Assembly: GCA_002632355.1 (NCBI GenBank) | Contig: NSJJ01000005.1 | Coordinates: forward strand, 62,001-126,000 | Reading direction: 5' to 3' | Length of the DNA: 64,000 nucleotides | Source of the DNA: Sulfuricella denitrificans | GTDB taxonomy: Bacteria; Pseudomonadota; Gammaproteobacteria; Burkholderiales; Sulfuricellaceae | Part shown: one piece after another, positions 9,389 to 17,725 of the stretch | Position numbering within the stretch: position 1 is the first letter of the stretch | Layout of the letters: each line of letters starts with the position of its first letter | Notes under the pieces: model-generated | Seen by the model: only the letters and a program-made list of their open reading frames with translations | The model's database searches: none | Told to the model about the DNA's origin: nothing | Made by a program: the position numbers and the translations under genes

Positions 9389-10272
9389 TATCGTTCTCCA
9401 AACTGGACAACGTAGCGCCGCACGGTTTCGGAATCGGGATAGCGCTCTGCGAGTGCTGCGACGATACGGCGCGCTTCATCGCGCCGCCCCTCTTTCCAGT
9501 TCAGGACCGCAAGGTTGACCGATGCCGATTCATCGCCCGGCAGCCGTCTTACAATCTGCTCATAGAGCATCGCCGCTTTTGTGTATTCCTTGTTATGCAG
9601 CGCTTGCCAGGCACGCAGTCGCAGCAAGGTGATGCTTTCAGGCGGGAGATTGACTGCAAGCTGTTTGAGCAGGGCCTCTGCCTTGTCGTCACTGCCCTCA
9701 TCAATGGCCAGTCTTGCGGCCATTGCCAAACGGTTTATTTCATCGACAGCGGGCTTCGCCTGAGCCGAATCGTGCACGATTACGGTAGCCTGGGCGATGC
9801 TGTTTGACTCATCTGCAGCAGGCTGGTCTGACGCTTTCGGCTTCTCCGTTGCGCGATGTTCGACTGGGTTCTGCACCACCGCTTTCACGACAGGCCTTTC
9901 CGCAAGAACGACAGGCGCTGGAGCGGACGCCTGCGGGGCTGGCACACTGGATTGCGTCGCCGGGACAGGCGCCGCCAGTGGCGCTTGTTCAACGGCTGGA
10001 GTCGCTGGCATTTGACGCGCCGGTACTGCCAGGGCAGGCGTGCTCGTGGCTATCGGGGGCAACGCTTCCTTCGTCCGTTCGCGCAACACAACCAGCGCGG
10101 CGCCACCGATGACTACCGCCGCAACGCTACCAATACCTGCAGCGTAAAGCCAGCGCACCGTCGACTCCGGGGCCGGTGGCGCGTGCTGCGCAGGCACGCG
10201 CGGCCCTGCCGGCATGCCCTCCGCAGCCTGCTTGTTTTCAAGCGAAGTGATCGCTGAATAGATCAGGCTCAC
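9388..10272 (-). CDS. TPR membrane protein, MshN-like
   Basis: The 294-residue protein begins with a short cytoplasmic segment, MSLIYSAITSLENKQ, that resembles the MshN N-terminus. A membrane span follows near residues 44-65, then a Pro/Ala-rich linker (about 70-165) and TPR-like helices (about 180-290). It uses a GTG start at 10272, which overlaps the secretin stop (GTGA). It lies between the secretin and ExeA-like genes, so a bridging role in the inner membrane and periplasm is likely. In MSHA loci the equivalent gene is mshN; the overall order here differs from the Vibrio locus. Function is by analogy only. Confidence 0.82.
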   Translation of the reverse strand: MSLIYSAITSLENKQAAEGMPAGPRVPAQHAPPAPESTVRWLYAAGIGSVAAVVIGGAALVVLRERTKEALPPIATSTPALAVPARQMPATPAVEQAPLAAPVPATQSSVPAPQASAPAPVVLAERPVVKAVVQNPVEHRATEKPKASDQPAADESNSIAQATVIVHDSAQAKPAVDEINRLAMAARLAIDEGSDDKAEALLKQLAVNLPPESITLLRLRAWQALHNKEYTKAAMLYEQIVRRLPGDESASVNLAVLNWKEGRRDEARRIVAALAERYPDSETVRRYVVQFGER

Positions 10273-12080
10273 AATTCCTTGACCCTCAGCACCATGACGA
10301 GCTCGCGGCTTTTGTGCGAGGTGGATTCCGCACCAAACAACCGCCCCAGGATAGGCGTGTCGGAAAGACCCGGCACGCCGCGATCATTGCTGGCGGTTTT
10401 CTGGTCGATCAGGCCGCCGATGATCACGGTATCGCCATCCTTGATATTCAATGTGGTGGTCATACCCTTGTAGCTGATTTGCGGCAAGGTGACCTTGTTG
10501 CCGGCACCGACATCCTGCAAGCGCAAACTGACTGGATCGACCTCGGTCTGCATTGGATGTATCAGCAGGTCGATATCGCCGCGCTCTCCGATAAATGGCA
10601 CCACGCCGACGACCACGCCGGCAAAGATTGCGTCGGTCTGCACATCTGCGCTGATAGTCGATGCACCACCGCCTGGATTGGAAGTGGTTACCGTGGATTT
10701 GGCAACGAAGCGGTTGCTGGTACCGACGCTCAGCAGGGCTGGCGTATTGTTGCGGACGCGGATGTTGGGATTCGACAACACTTTGACGTTACCAAAATTG
10801 CGCAGCACGTTCAGGGCTGCCGAAATGGCATTGTCGCTGTACATCAGCCCCGATGAGCGGCCATCGGCCAGGCCGACACTACGGGAGGGAAGCGTAAGCG
10901 TGCGCAGAGGAAGGCCATCAAGACCAGGCAGGTTAGCCGAGGTTGAACCGGCATTGATCGGGGCATTGCCCACCATGCCGGCAAGATGGTTGCGCATCAA
11001 ATCCCAATCCACGCCGAACTGGAACTGATCGTTAAGTTCGACATCGAGCAACTGCGCCTCGATCAGCACCTGACGGCGCATGACCTTGGCGAAACGTCCG
11101 ATCAGTTTCTCGACCATGTGCATCTGGGAGGGACGGGCATTCACATACAGCGTACCGGATGAACGGTTGAGCGAATACACTGCACCCATCTCGCGGCGGT
11201 CATGTTCGCCGCTTTGCTGTTGTGCTGCCGCCTCGGCAGCGCCTGCCACCTGCCCCGCAAGGATCTCTTTCTTGTCAACCTTGCCTTCCTTGGTGCCGAG
11301 GATACGCTTGAGGTTAGCCTCAATCTCACTGTAAGGCTCGATCTGCTTGGTGCTGCCACCGGTCACGTTGACATTGCCGCGTATCAGGTCGCCCCCTGCT
11401 GAACCACCACCTGAGCTGCCGCCCGAGCTTCCGCCGCCCGACATCGATCCGAAAACATTACCGCCGGAGGTAATGTTCATGTCCATGCGCATATTCAGAA
11501 AATCGAGATTGAACAGGCGCTGCTCGTATAAGCCGATTTTGATGGTATTGCCCTCGACCTGGCCGGAAAGATCGAATGCTTCGAGCACATTGCGGAACAG
11601 CTCTCGCGCAGAAACGCGGTTGAGGTAAAGGCTGGCATGTCTGTCGAGCGCCAGCACTTCGGGGTCGACCAGCATGTTCATCTTTGACTGTTCGGCCAGC
11701 ACTTGCAGAACGGCCGAAAGGCTGGTGTTGCGCAGATTGACGGTAACCACGATATCCTCAAGCGGGTCGTGTTTTGGCGCGACAGGCTCAGGTTCTGGTG
11801 CCTGGAATCTTTTCTCGATACCCTTCTGGTTTGCGTCCTGCGTCTCGCTCAGCTTGGCGGACTCTTCAGCCAGGTGTTCGGTCACTTTTTTCAGCGTGGT
11901 TTTTTCTATGGCAGGCAGTGTGCCGAGGCTGCGCGGTGTCGGACTTGCACAACCCGTCATAAGAACAACACTTCCCAGAAGAATTACGGCTGTGGTGAGA
12001 TGGCTACGCAGTGCATGCGGCGCCCGTGGACTATACGGAGATTTTTTCATTTCATCGCTCGCTTGGTCACTAGAGTTCAT
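10269..12080 (-). CDS. Outer-membrane secretin, MshL/PilQ/GspD family lipoprotein
   Basis: This 603-residue protein is the outer-membrane channel of the filament machine. An N-terminal hydrophobic segment ends in the lipobox LMTGC with Cys44, so it is probably a lipoprotein. A secretin/TonB short N-terminal domain is seen near 105-185, then a Gly/Ser-rich loop (about 205-235). The C-terminal secretin domain ends in VPGLSDTPILGRLFG and ELVMVLRV. Neither start has a strong ribosome site: ATG 12080 overlaps the upstream stop by 11 bases, and ATG 12050 (MKKSPY) is an alternative. It sits in the operon where mshL would be expected, directly followed by the TPR and ExeA-like genes. Confidence 0.93.
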   Translation of the reverse strand: MNSSDQASDEMKKSPYSPRAPHALRSHLTTAVILLGSVVLMTGCASPTPRSLGTLPAIEKTTLKKVTEHLAEESAKLSETQDANQKGIEKRFQAPEPEPVAPKHDPLEDIVVTVNLRNTSLSAVLQVLAEQSKMNMLVDPEVLALDRHASLYLNRVSARELFRNVLEAFDLSGQVEGNTIKIGLYEQRLFNLDFLNMRMDMNITSGGNVFGSMSGGGSSGGSSGGGSAGGDLIRGNVNVTGGSTKQIEPYSEIEANLKRILGTKEGKVDKKEILAGQVAGAAEAAAQQQSGEHDRREMGAVYSLNRSSGTLYVNARPSQMHMVEKLIGRFAKVMRRQVLIEAQLLDVELNDQFQFGVDWDLMRNHLAGMVGNAPINAGSTSANLPGLDGLPLRTLTLPSRSVGLADGRSSGLMYSDNAISAALNVLRNFGNVKVLSNPNIRVRNNTPALLSVGTSNRFVAKSTVTTSNPGGGASTISADVQTDAIFAGVVVGVVPFIGERGDIDLLIHPMQTEVDPVSLRLQDVGAGNKVTLPQISYKGMTTTLNIKDGDTVIIGGLIDQKTASNDRGVPGLSDTPILGRLFGAESTSHKSRELVMVLRVKEL

Positions 12081-12846
12081 TGTTTAATTTCGCCATAAGG
12101 GTGTAGAAACTGACCGCCAGGGTGCGATCGTCGAAATAGGTGTCGACAGCCCGGGTCGGAGCGGCAAAGCAATGCCCACTGGCCGGCAGCGTGCTATGTA
12201 TTCCGTCTGCAGGATTTCCATTGCCATCACGGTCTTCACCTGGCGCAAGAACCACGAACGCGGGATTACTCACCACATTGCCGCCGCAGTTTTCTGCTCC
12301 GCCTCTTGCGTTGTCGCCAGTGAGGTAAATCTGGGTATTCGATGGCACCTGAGATGCCGCAAACCGCAGTGCGCGCATCAGGTCGGCACCATCCGCATAG
12401 CTTGCCGACCCGACCGGATCGCCGCTCTGCTCCTCGGCACGTGCAAGGTCTGCGCCTGCCGCCCGGTAAACGCCATAAATGGCGCGCGCCAGGGGCGCGG
12501 GCGCAGTCAGTCCGGCCGAAAGATAGGGAAACCAGCCGACATCGGGGCCAGCCGGTCCGACGGAGCAGACCCCCTCATTTCCGCTACCGTCGGTATCGGG
12601 ACAGGGCAGCCGATGGTGGGATTTGGCAAAAGCGACGACTGCTCCTGCGATGGTTGCAAGGCTTGCATCTGCGTTAAGTTTATTCCGGCTGGCGCTGAAC
12701 AACCCCAGATAGGCCGCTGCTGCCGCAGCCGCAATGATACCGAGCACAGCCAGGGCTAGCGTCACTTCCACCAGCGTAAACCCGAAGCAAGGACGTCTGG
12801 TAAGGAAAGGCTGCCATCTGGATAGCGTTGCGGGTAGTGGAGTCAT
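12070..12846 (-). CDS. Prepilin-like protein of the RLPCPDT family (258 aa)
   Basis: A 22-residue leader ending in Gly precedes FTLVEV, with Glu at mature position 5, and an Ala-rich hydrophobic helix. The ectodomain contains RLPCPDTDGSGNEGVC, YGVYRAAGADL, a loop DRDGNGNPADG and a TYFDDRT phrase, placing it with the three large prepilins at 575, 1798 and 2979. Unlike them it stops soon after this domain, so it shows the minimal form of the family. It overlaps the upstream membrane protein gene by 4 bases. It is separated from its relatives by the machine genes, which suggests it arose or is used independently. Minor pilin role is inferred. Confidence 0.85.
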   Translation of the reverse strand: MTPLPATLSRWQPFLTRRPCFGFTLVEVTLALAVLGIIAAAAAAAYLGLFSASRNKLNADASLATIAGAVVAFAKSHHRLPCPDTDGSGNEGVCSVGPAGPDVGWFPYLSAGLTAPAPLARAIYGVYRAAGADLARAEEQSGDPVGSASYADGADLMRALRFAASQVPSNTQIYLTGDNARGGAENCGGNVVSNPAFVVLAPGEDRDGNGNPADGIHSTLPASGHCFAAPTRAVDTYFDDRTLAVSFYTLMAKLNNEL

Positions 12847-13460
12847 TTTACGGACCCGCCTGAGGGTTTGGTCTGGAATAGAGGTGCCGAATAGTATTGC
12901 TGCTGCAAAGTTTTCAACTGTGCCGTATAAGCTTTGATTTTCTTTGGGTCAGCCCCCCCCTGCTTGCTGACTTCGTTCTGCAAGTCGGTCGCGATGCGCT
13001 GTATTTCGACGACCTTTGCCAGGTTGCCGCGCAAGGCGTCGATATCGATGCCGTTAACCGTAGACGTTCCAGTGACCTCCTTGATCTTGACCAGCAGGGC
13101 ATCAACCTGTTTGGGGTCAGCACGCCGCGATTCCTGCATTGACTTCACCAGGGCCATCTGCATGGACTTCAGTTCGGCAATCTTTTTTTGCCGTTCAGCC
13201 TGATCTGCCTTCCCCGGCATTCCTGTTATTGCAGCATCCGGTCCGACATTAGCCCAGGGAGGGCTTCCCTGATTGAGTTGCAGCGCCGGAACCGATGCGG
13301 ATGACCCCTCTAAGAGCGCACTTCTGTTGCCGCCGGTCATTGGGCTAGTGGCCGAAAGCTGTGCCGCACTGCGTATACCCAGCCGCATGCCAATCCACAA
13401 AGTAGCCGCCAGAACAGCCAGCGTAAGCAGCACGACAAGCACAATCGATTTTTTGCTCAT
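12843..13460 (-). CDS. Single-span membrane protein of unknown function in pilus operon
   Basis: I do not recognise a family. The 205-residue protein starts with a clear membrane anchor at about residues 5-27, followed by a Ser/Gly-rich linker, then a helical, Lys/Gln-rich region (about 85-190) with coiled-coil character, and a Gly/Ser end. The anchor-plus-helices layout suits a small bitopic component of the inner-membrane assembly complex. It is coupled to the prepilin at 12070 by a 4-base overlap and lies 9 bases after the PilP-like gene. A function in alignment of the secretin or prepilins would be a guess. Confidence 0.75.
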   Translation of the reverse strand: MSKKSIVLVVLLTLAVLAATLWIGMRLGIRSAAQLSATSPMTGGNRSALLEGSSASVPALQLNQGSPPWANVGPDAAITGMPGKADQAERQKKIAELKSMQMALVKSMQESRRADPKQVDALLVKIKEVTGTSTVNGIDIDALRGNLAKVVEIQRIATDLQNEVSKQGGADPKKIKAYTAQLKTLQQQYYSAPLFQTKPSGGSVK

Positions 13461-13469
13461 TTCCGTACC

Positions 13470-13985
13470 TTAAGGCGTGTTTGTTGATTTCGGCGCCAAG
13501 CCGAGCACATGGGGTTCCGGCAAACGCAATACGGTGCGTTGATTGCCCCGCTTGATTACGATCTGTTCCTGCGTAATGGAGGTCAGGGTACCGCCGTCAG
13601 GCAGCATGTCCCCGATCCCGAGAAGCATGCCGTCGATGACCACTTTTTGCAGATCGGGCGATATATACACCAGCGAGACGACTGTCCTGGCTGGCGGGTT
13701 CTGCCCTTCCACCGCCGAAGTCTTGTGCGGCCCGGAATACAGGGCAAGCATCGCCGCCGGGGCCTGAGTCGAGACTGTTAAGCGATCGACCTGATCGAGT
13801 GTATTGTCGAGCCCTTTAAGATGACGAATTTCCACTTCGCTTGACTGAAGCTGCTGATTTAGCTCAGGCGATGCGCCGGATGAAGGAACGATGAACGGCA
13901 TCGGGCGTGTGGCCGCCACAATGGCCCAGCCGGTTGCGGCCAGTGCCAGTGTTGTCAGGATCGCTGCTGCATATTTCATCATCAT
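13470..13985 (-). CDS. PilP/GspC/MshK-like periplasmic alignment protein
   Basis: The 171-residue protein has an N-terminal membrane anchor (about residues 4-25) and a short periplasmic domain. Near the C-terminus the order LLGIGDMLPDGGTLTSI, then QIVIKRGNQRTVLRL, matches the small beta domain of PilP, GspC and MshK, which binds the secretin N-domain. It is preceded by a PilN-like gene with a 4-base overlap. Three consecutive ATG codons (13985, 13982, 13979) leave the exact start open. The assignment rests on the domain pattern and gene order, not on strong identity. Confidence 0.75.
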   Translation of the reverse strand: MMMKYAAAILTTLALAATGWAIVAATRPMPFIVPSSGASPELNQQLQSSEVEIRHLKGLDNTLDQVDRLTVSTQAPAAMLALYSGPHKTSAVEGQNPPARTVVSLVYISPDLQKVVIDGMLLGIGDMLPDGGTLTSITQEQIVIKRGNQRTVLRLPEPHVLGLAPKSTNTP

Positions 13986-15283
13986 CTGGCTCCGTCGTTG
14001 TCTGTACTCCGGCGTAACGAATAGGAGAAGAAGCCGGGCAACTGGCTCTGGTTACCCGGGTCCACTGCGTTTACCTGATATCCGTGCGCTTTCAGCGCTG
14101 CCAGGAAACCCGAGAGGGCGACATCCATTTCGGTATCATTCAAAGGCATGCCATCCACACGGAAAACGCCCTCCCGTGACAGAAGTTGTACCCGCATCAC
14201 CCGTACGTATTTTTCTGCTGACTGGTGTACATCGGCCAGAACGGCAATGGGATCGGGGCCACTTGCCGCGCGTGCCAGATTGTCGATAAAGGCAATGGTT
14301 GGCGCGTGACCGGCAAGTAACTGGCGCGGAGGAACGTCCTGCCCGGCTATACGCCCGGCAATGGCACTCGTTTCCTGATTGAGGCGATCGGCATGGGCCT
14401 GGATTTGCATTGCCTGAGAAGTCCATGCCGCAGCAACCGAAAAAAGGCCCAGTCCGATCAGGGCAACTGCGGCAGCGATAAGCACCCTGAAATGATCGAC
14501 TACAGCGACAATACGCTCGCTCAATGGGTTGAGTGCGTTGCGCCATGACATTGGCTTTGTGAAGCTCTCTGCGGCAGTACGAAATGATCCGGCGGCAGAA
14601 TCGAATCGTTTTGCCGGGGCGGTGACTACTTTCATGCCGGTGCGTTGCGAATACAGGCTGGTCAGGTGCGAAACATCATCGCCATCCGGAGCAAGCAGGT
14701 CATACCAATACACGTGGGGCTGTTCGTTGGCCGATAGCAATTTCGAACCGGCATTATCGATCAGACTGTTCAGCGCGATATCCAGATCATCCGGGTCATC
14801 CGAAAATGCTGTTGTGGTGACATAACTCAACACTTCCGACCGTGATAACAGAAAGCGGAACTGACGGCCGGTGCGGCACAGCACAGCGCCATGGCGCTGC
14901 GCCAGCTTCAGCATGCATGCTTCGATCGAATAGGTGAGGCCAATCGATGACTCGCCTTCAAGCCAGGCAAAAATCGCATTCCAGTTCGCGACTGGAACAG
15001 CGGAATACAGAACGCGACAACTGCCACCGGCATAAATCAGGCGATGCACCAGAATATGTGACTCGCCATCTACCAGGCCTTCAGAACGCACCTTTTTCTC
15101 GATCATCGACGGAGCAAACTCGGGTTTGGTGTCGACAGTCGCCACACCGGACGGTGCGCCATCGAAATCGGTGAGAATATGGCATGAACCGGATAGCACA
15201 GGACGTTCCGGTGAGGCTTGCCAGGCGTTATCACGGAAGCTGTACCAGACGCCTTCAAGCGACATGATCAGAGCGGGCTTCAT
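13982..15283 (-). CDS. PilM/PilN- or GspL-like inner-membrane assembly protein
   Basis: The 433-residue protein has a long cytoplasmic part (about 1-260), a single membrane span at about 268-290, and a periplasmic part with a helix and a ferredoxin-like fold typical of PilN/GspL (about 300-430). The cytoplasmic part does not show clear actin-like nucleotide motifs, so it may be a degenerate PilM or GspL equivalent. It is followed by the PilP-like gene and preceded by the PilO-like gene, each with 4-base overlaps, which matches an inverted PilN/O order. The broad role as an inner-membrane alignment component is well supported by layout and context. Confidence 0.75.
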   Translation of the reverse strand: MKPALIMSLEGVWYSFRDNAWQASPERPVLSGSCHILTDFDGAPSGVATVDTKPEFAPSMIEKKVRSEGLVDGESHILVHRLIYAGGSCRVLYSAVPVANWNAIFAWLEGESSIGLTYSIEACMLKLAQRHGAVLCRTGRQFRFLLSRSEVLSYVTTTAFSDDPDDLDIALNSLIDNAGSKLLSANEQPHVYWYDLLAPDGDDVSHLTSLYSQRTGMKVVTAPAKRFDSAAGSFRTAAESFTKPMSWRNALNPLSERIVAVVDHFRVLIAAAVALIGLGLFSVAAAWTSQAMQIQAHADRLNQETSAIAGRIAGQDVPPRQLLAGHAPTIAFIDNLARAASGPDPIAVLADVHQSAEKYVRVMRVQLLSREGVFRVDGMPLNDTEMDVALSGFLAALKAHGYQVNAVDPGNQSQLPGFFSYSLRRSTDNDGAR

Positions 15284-15792
15284 AACGGCCTTTCAGAAAT
15301 ACGAAAGTACACAGTTCCACGCAAGCTTAACAACACTGGATAAGCGGGTGTTTCAGGGGCCTGGAAAAGACCTTCGTCAGACTTGGTAACCGACAGTTCG
15401 AACTCTTCGGCCTGAAGCAATTGCCCCTTGCCGCGTGCGGTTGTAATCAGCAGCTGGTTGATTTCTTCACGCTTCAGATGTTGCTGGCGCAAGTTGATTT
15501 GCCGTTCGCCCCAGTTTTGCGGCAGCACGCCAAGGCCTTGCGCGCGCGCCTGCAATTCATTCGCCGAGATAAGCAAAATCCGGTTCTTTTGGGCCAGATT
15601 CTCGCGGATGCGTGCATCATTCAAATCTGCTTCGGCCTGTGCCAAGGCATGCTCTGCTCGCGGAAGCGCACTGCGCGCCCGTTCAAACCCGACAACCCCG
15701 GCGAGCAGCAGGGCAAGCGCGCACCCCAGCAGGAGCAACCCGCCAGAGCTGCTTGCCCTTCCAGACTTGCTTTGGGGAGTGGTGGCGTTCAT
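15280..15792 (-). CDS. PilO/GspM/MshJ-like inner-membrane protein
   Basis: The start at ATG 15792 overlaps the upstream prepilin stop in ATGA, giving 170 residues. A membrane span lies near residues 18-38, followed by a coiled-coil-like helix (about 45-80) and a compact C-terminal domain that ends in a beta-rich segment. That is the layout of PilO, GspM and MshJ, which pair with PilN-type proteins. The next gene encodes the PilN-like protein, with a 4-base overlap. Sequence identity is weak, as is usual in this family, so context carries most of the weight. Confidence 0.75.
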   Translation of the reverse strand: MNATTPQSKSGRASSSGGLLLLGCALALLLAGVVGFERARSALPRAEHALAQAEADLNDARIRENLAQKNRILLISANELQARAQGLGVLPQNWGERQINLRQQHLKREEINQLLITTARGKGQLLQAEEFELSVTKSDEGLFQAPETPAYPVLLSLRGTVYFRISERPL

Positions 15793-16637
15793 TGATCCAT
15801 GACCCAATGTGCGGTGCGCAAAACAATACGGTCTTCGTCACGATTCTGACCGACCCCCGTGGCCGTTGGTGCCGCCTCTGCGTTGGCATAGGTGTTGTTC
15901 GCTTCCCATTCATGCCCCGGCTGCTGATGCGATGGCTCCGAAGAATTCAGCCTGGCATCCTGCGCACGGAAACGGCCTTCGAGCGCATCCGGCTTGCCGT
16001 CGACCAGCTGATCGAGATAGCGCGCCAGGTCCGGCGTCAAGCCGCGAATCACCATCACATTGCCCGCCCCGCTGATCGTGCCGGGAGGATTCCACTGGAA
16101 ACACACCTGCAACTCGGCTGCATTGCCATTTGTGTCCGTATATTCGAAGCGGTCTTCCTTGCCCTCGCCACGGCCTGGAGGCATGCGTATGCCAATACGC
16201 TGCATCAGGGCGCGCAGATCCTGTACGGCCAAACCCGGATCGCCCATACCGACCGCGTTTTGCGCAAAACCCTGGCCATGGCAAATACGCAAGCCGGTAT
16301 TGCTGTAATTCTCCGGCAAACCGGCGACGGCGCCGTTCAGATTGCCGCTTGAGGCTGGCTGGCCGCCGATCTGGGTTTCATTGCCATTCACCATGCCGGT
16401 CGGTGCAACCTGGCTATCGCCGAGCCTCACGCCGGTACGCTGGTAGTATTGATCGTAGGTTTTTTTCCATTCATAGATGAACTTGTTGCCGACCTTCTGA
16501 TATTCGGCGTTTCGTACGACATCCTTGCCAATCGCCACAGCGCCGATAATCAGACCGATGATGACCAGCACAATGGTCATTTCGACCAGCGTAAAGCCAC
16601 GCTGTGTCGTGCGAAAGGTAACAGGTGGGTTAAGCAT
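15789..16637 (-). CDS. Type IV prepilin-like protein (282 aa)
   Basis: A 14-residue leader ending in Gly precedes FTLVEMTIVLVIIGLIIGAV, the class III signal helix with Glu at mature position 5. The ectodomain shares with the prepilin at 16657 the motifs IGKDV, RNAEY, YYQRTGV, MQRIGIRMPPGRGEG, VCFQWN and GNVMVIRGLTPDLARYLDQ. The two are therefore tandem paralogues, with the partial gene at 1-561 a third. It lies 19 bases after the first operon gene. Together with that gene it is a candidate for the main filament subunit, because major pilin genes are often placed near an operon start; this is inference. Confidence 0.88.
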   Translation of the reverse strand: MLNPPVTFRTTQRGFTLVEMTIVLVIIGLIIGAVAIGKDVVRNAEYQKVGNKFIYEWKKTYDQYYQRTGVRLGDSQVAPTGMVNGNETQIGGQPASSGNLNGAVAGLPENYSNTGLRICHGQGFAQNAVGMGDPGLAVQDLRALMQRIGIRMPPGRGEGKEDRFEYTDTNGNAAELQVCFQWNPPGTISGAGNVMVIRGLTPDLARYLDQLVDGKPDALEGRFRAQDARLNSSEPSHQQPGHEWEANNTYANAEAAPTATGVGQNRDEDRIVLRTAHWVMDQ

Positions 16638-16656
16638 GGCTGGACTCCTGACGGGT

Positions 16657-17427
16657 TTACTGGTTCATCTTGTAATGGGCGATAACCGTGGCGACCTGAT
16701 CTTCATCAAGATTGGAAGGTGTAGTGCCCGTCTCGCCGTATTTATGCTGGTTGCTGACATCCCATTCGACGCCGGGAACATTGCCTGTCCCATTGGCGAC
16801 CAGCTCCTGGCGGAACAGACCTTCCCGCGCATCCGCCTTGCCATCAATCATCTGGTCGAGCATGCGGGCCAGATCAGGCGTCAGCCCTGTGATGACCATG
16901 ACGTTACCCGCGCCCGATGGCGTGCCGGGCCGATTCCACTGGAAACAAACCTGGATTTCCTGCGGGTTGCCATTGGAGTCGAGGAAAACATAACGGTCTT
17001 CGCTACCTTCGGCACGTCCCGCCGGCATGCGGACACCGGCACGCTGCATCATGGTGCGCAGATTGAACTCATCGTTCGCACCAGCCGCCTGCATCGCACG
17101 AGCCATGTTTGGCCCGGCGGCGCCGCGGCAAATCGCGGGCGGCTGTGCTGCCGAGGTCATGTTGCCGCCAGAGGGAACCGCAAAATTTGCCCCGTTGACC
17201 ATCATTTGCGGCGCCACCTGATTATCCCCAGGAACGACCCCGGTACGCTGGTAATATGCGTTGTAGGCCAACACCCACTGGTCGAAGAACTTCTGTTTGA
17301 CCTTGGTGTACTCAGCGTTGCGCTGTACATCCTTGCCTATGGTAACGGCACCGAGAATCAGGCCGATGATGACGAGCACGATGGTCATTTCGACCAGGGT
17401 GAAGCCGCGTTGTGTAATCTGTTTCAT
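16657..17427 (-). CDS. Type IV prepilin-like protein, first gene of the filament operon (256 aa)
   Basis: An 8-residue leader ends in Gly8, followed by FTLVEM with Glu at mature position 5 and a 20-residue hydrophobic helix. The ectodomain has GKDVQRNAEY, YYQRTGVVPGDN, MQRAGVRMPAGRAEGSEDR, VCFQWN and a closing GLTPDLARMLDQ block. A ribosome site (GGAG) lies about 9 bases before the ATG. It is the first gene of the 17-kb operon, 298 bases after the large BTAD regulator gene. The length is above the 140-170 residues of many major pilins. I favour it as the main pilin of this system, but abundance cannot be read from sequence. Confidence 0.88.
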   Translation of the reverse strand: MKQITQRGFTLVEMTIVLVIIGLILGAVTIGKDVQRNAEYTKVKQKFFDQWVLAYNAYYQRTGVVPGDNQVAPQMMVNGANFAVPSGGNMTSAAQPPAICRGAAGPNMARAMQAAGANDEFNLRTMMQRAGVRMPAGRAEGSEDRYVFLDSNGNPQEIQVCFQWNRPGTPSGAGNVMVITGLTPDLARMLDQMIDGKADAREGLFRQELVANGTGNVPGVEWDVSNQHKYGETGTTPSNLDEDQVATVIAHYKMNQ

Positions 17428-17725
17428 TTGTCATCTCCGAATAACATTACGACGGCAAAAACCAATTTGACCAATTTCTGGTTTCACCGTAGCAAGGCAC
17501 TGTTAGAAAATCGTTAGAGAAAACAGGGAGGCGAGGGATGCTTATCGTTTTTATAAACTAAGCAAATAAAAACAAGATGTTGATGGATGTTGAATTTTTT
17601 ATCCGGTGAAGACCGAATTTACGTGAGGGTACTGAAACCTGGAGGTCCCCAGGGGCCCCCGGCTACCGATGCCACAGGAGTCAACCCGCCGGCATCATGA
17701 ATCAACGGCCGGGCGTCAGTGCCAT
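17428..17725. other. Intergenic region upstream of the filament operon
   Basis: This 298-base gap separates the regulator stop from the first prepilin gene, both on the minus strand. It holds a tandem 9-base direct repeat (17461-17478) close to the prepilin start and an AT-rich block at about 17530-17620. Near the regulator end is a GC-rich stretch with short inverted repeats (17638-17660) but no T-run. I found no clear sigma-70 promoter with good spacing, although the operon needs one here. No open reading frame looks real. Confidence 0.6.
17461..17478 (-). promoter_or_regulatory. Tandem 9-bp direct repeat before the prepilin operon, possible operator
   Basis: On the plus strand the sequence reads ACCAATTTG then ACCAATTTC, two copies in direct order. 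They end about 34 bases upstream of the first prepilin start. BTAD/SARP-type activators are known to bind direct repeats, and such a regulator is encoded immediately upstream, so an operator is a reasonable guess. The 9-base period is shorter than the 11-base period known for SARP sites, which weakens the idea. Confidence 0.35.

Noticed and set aside
17638-17660. GC-rich inverted repeats after the large regulator gene
   Set aside because: Stems are short and no T-run follows, so a terminator call is not justified.
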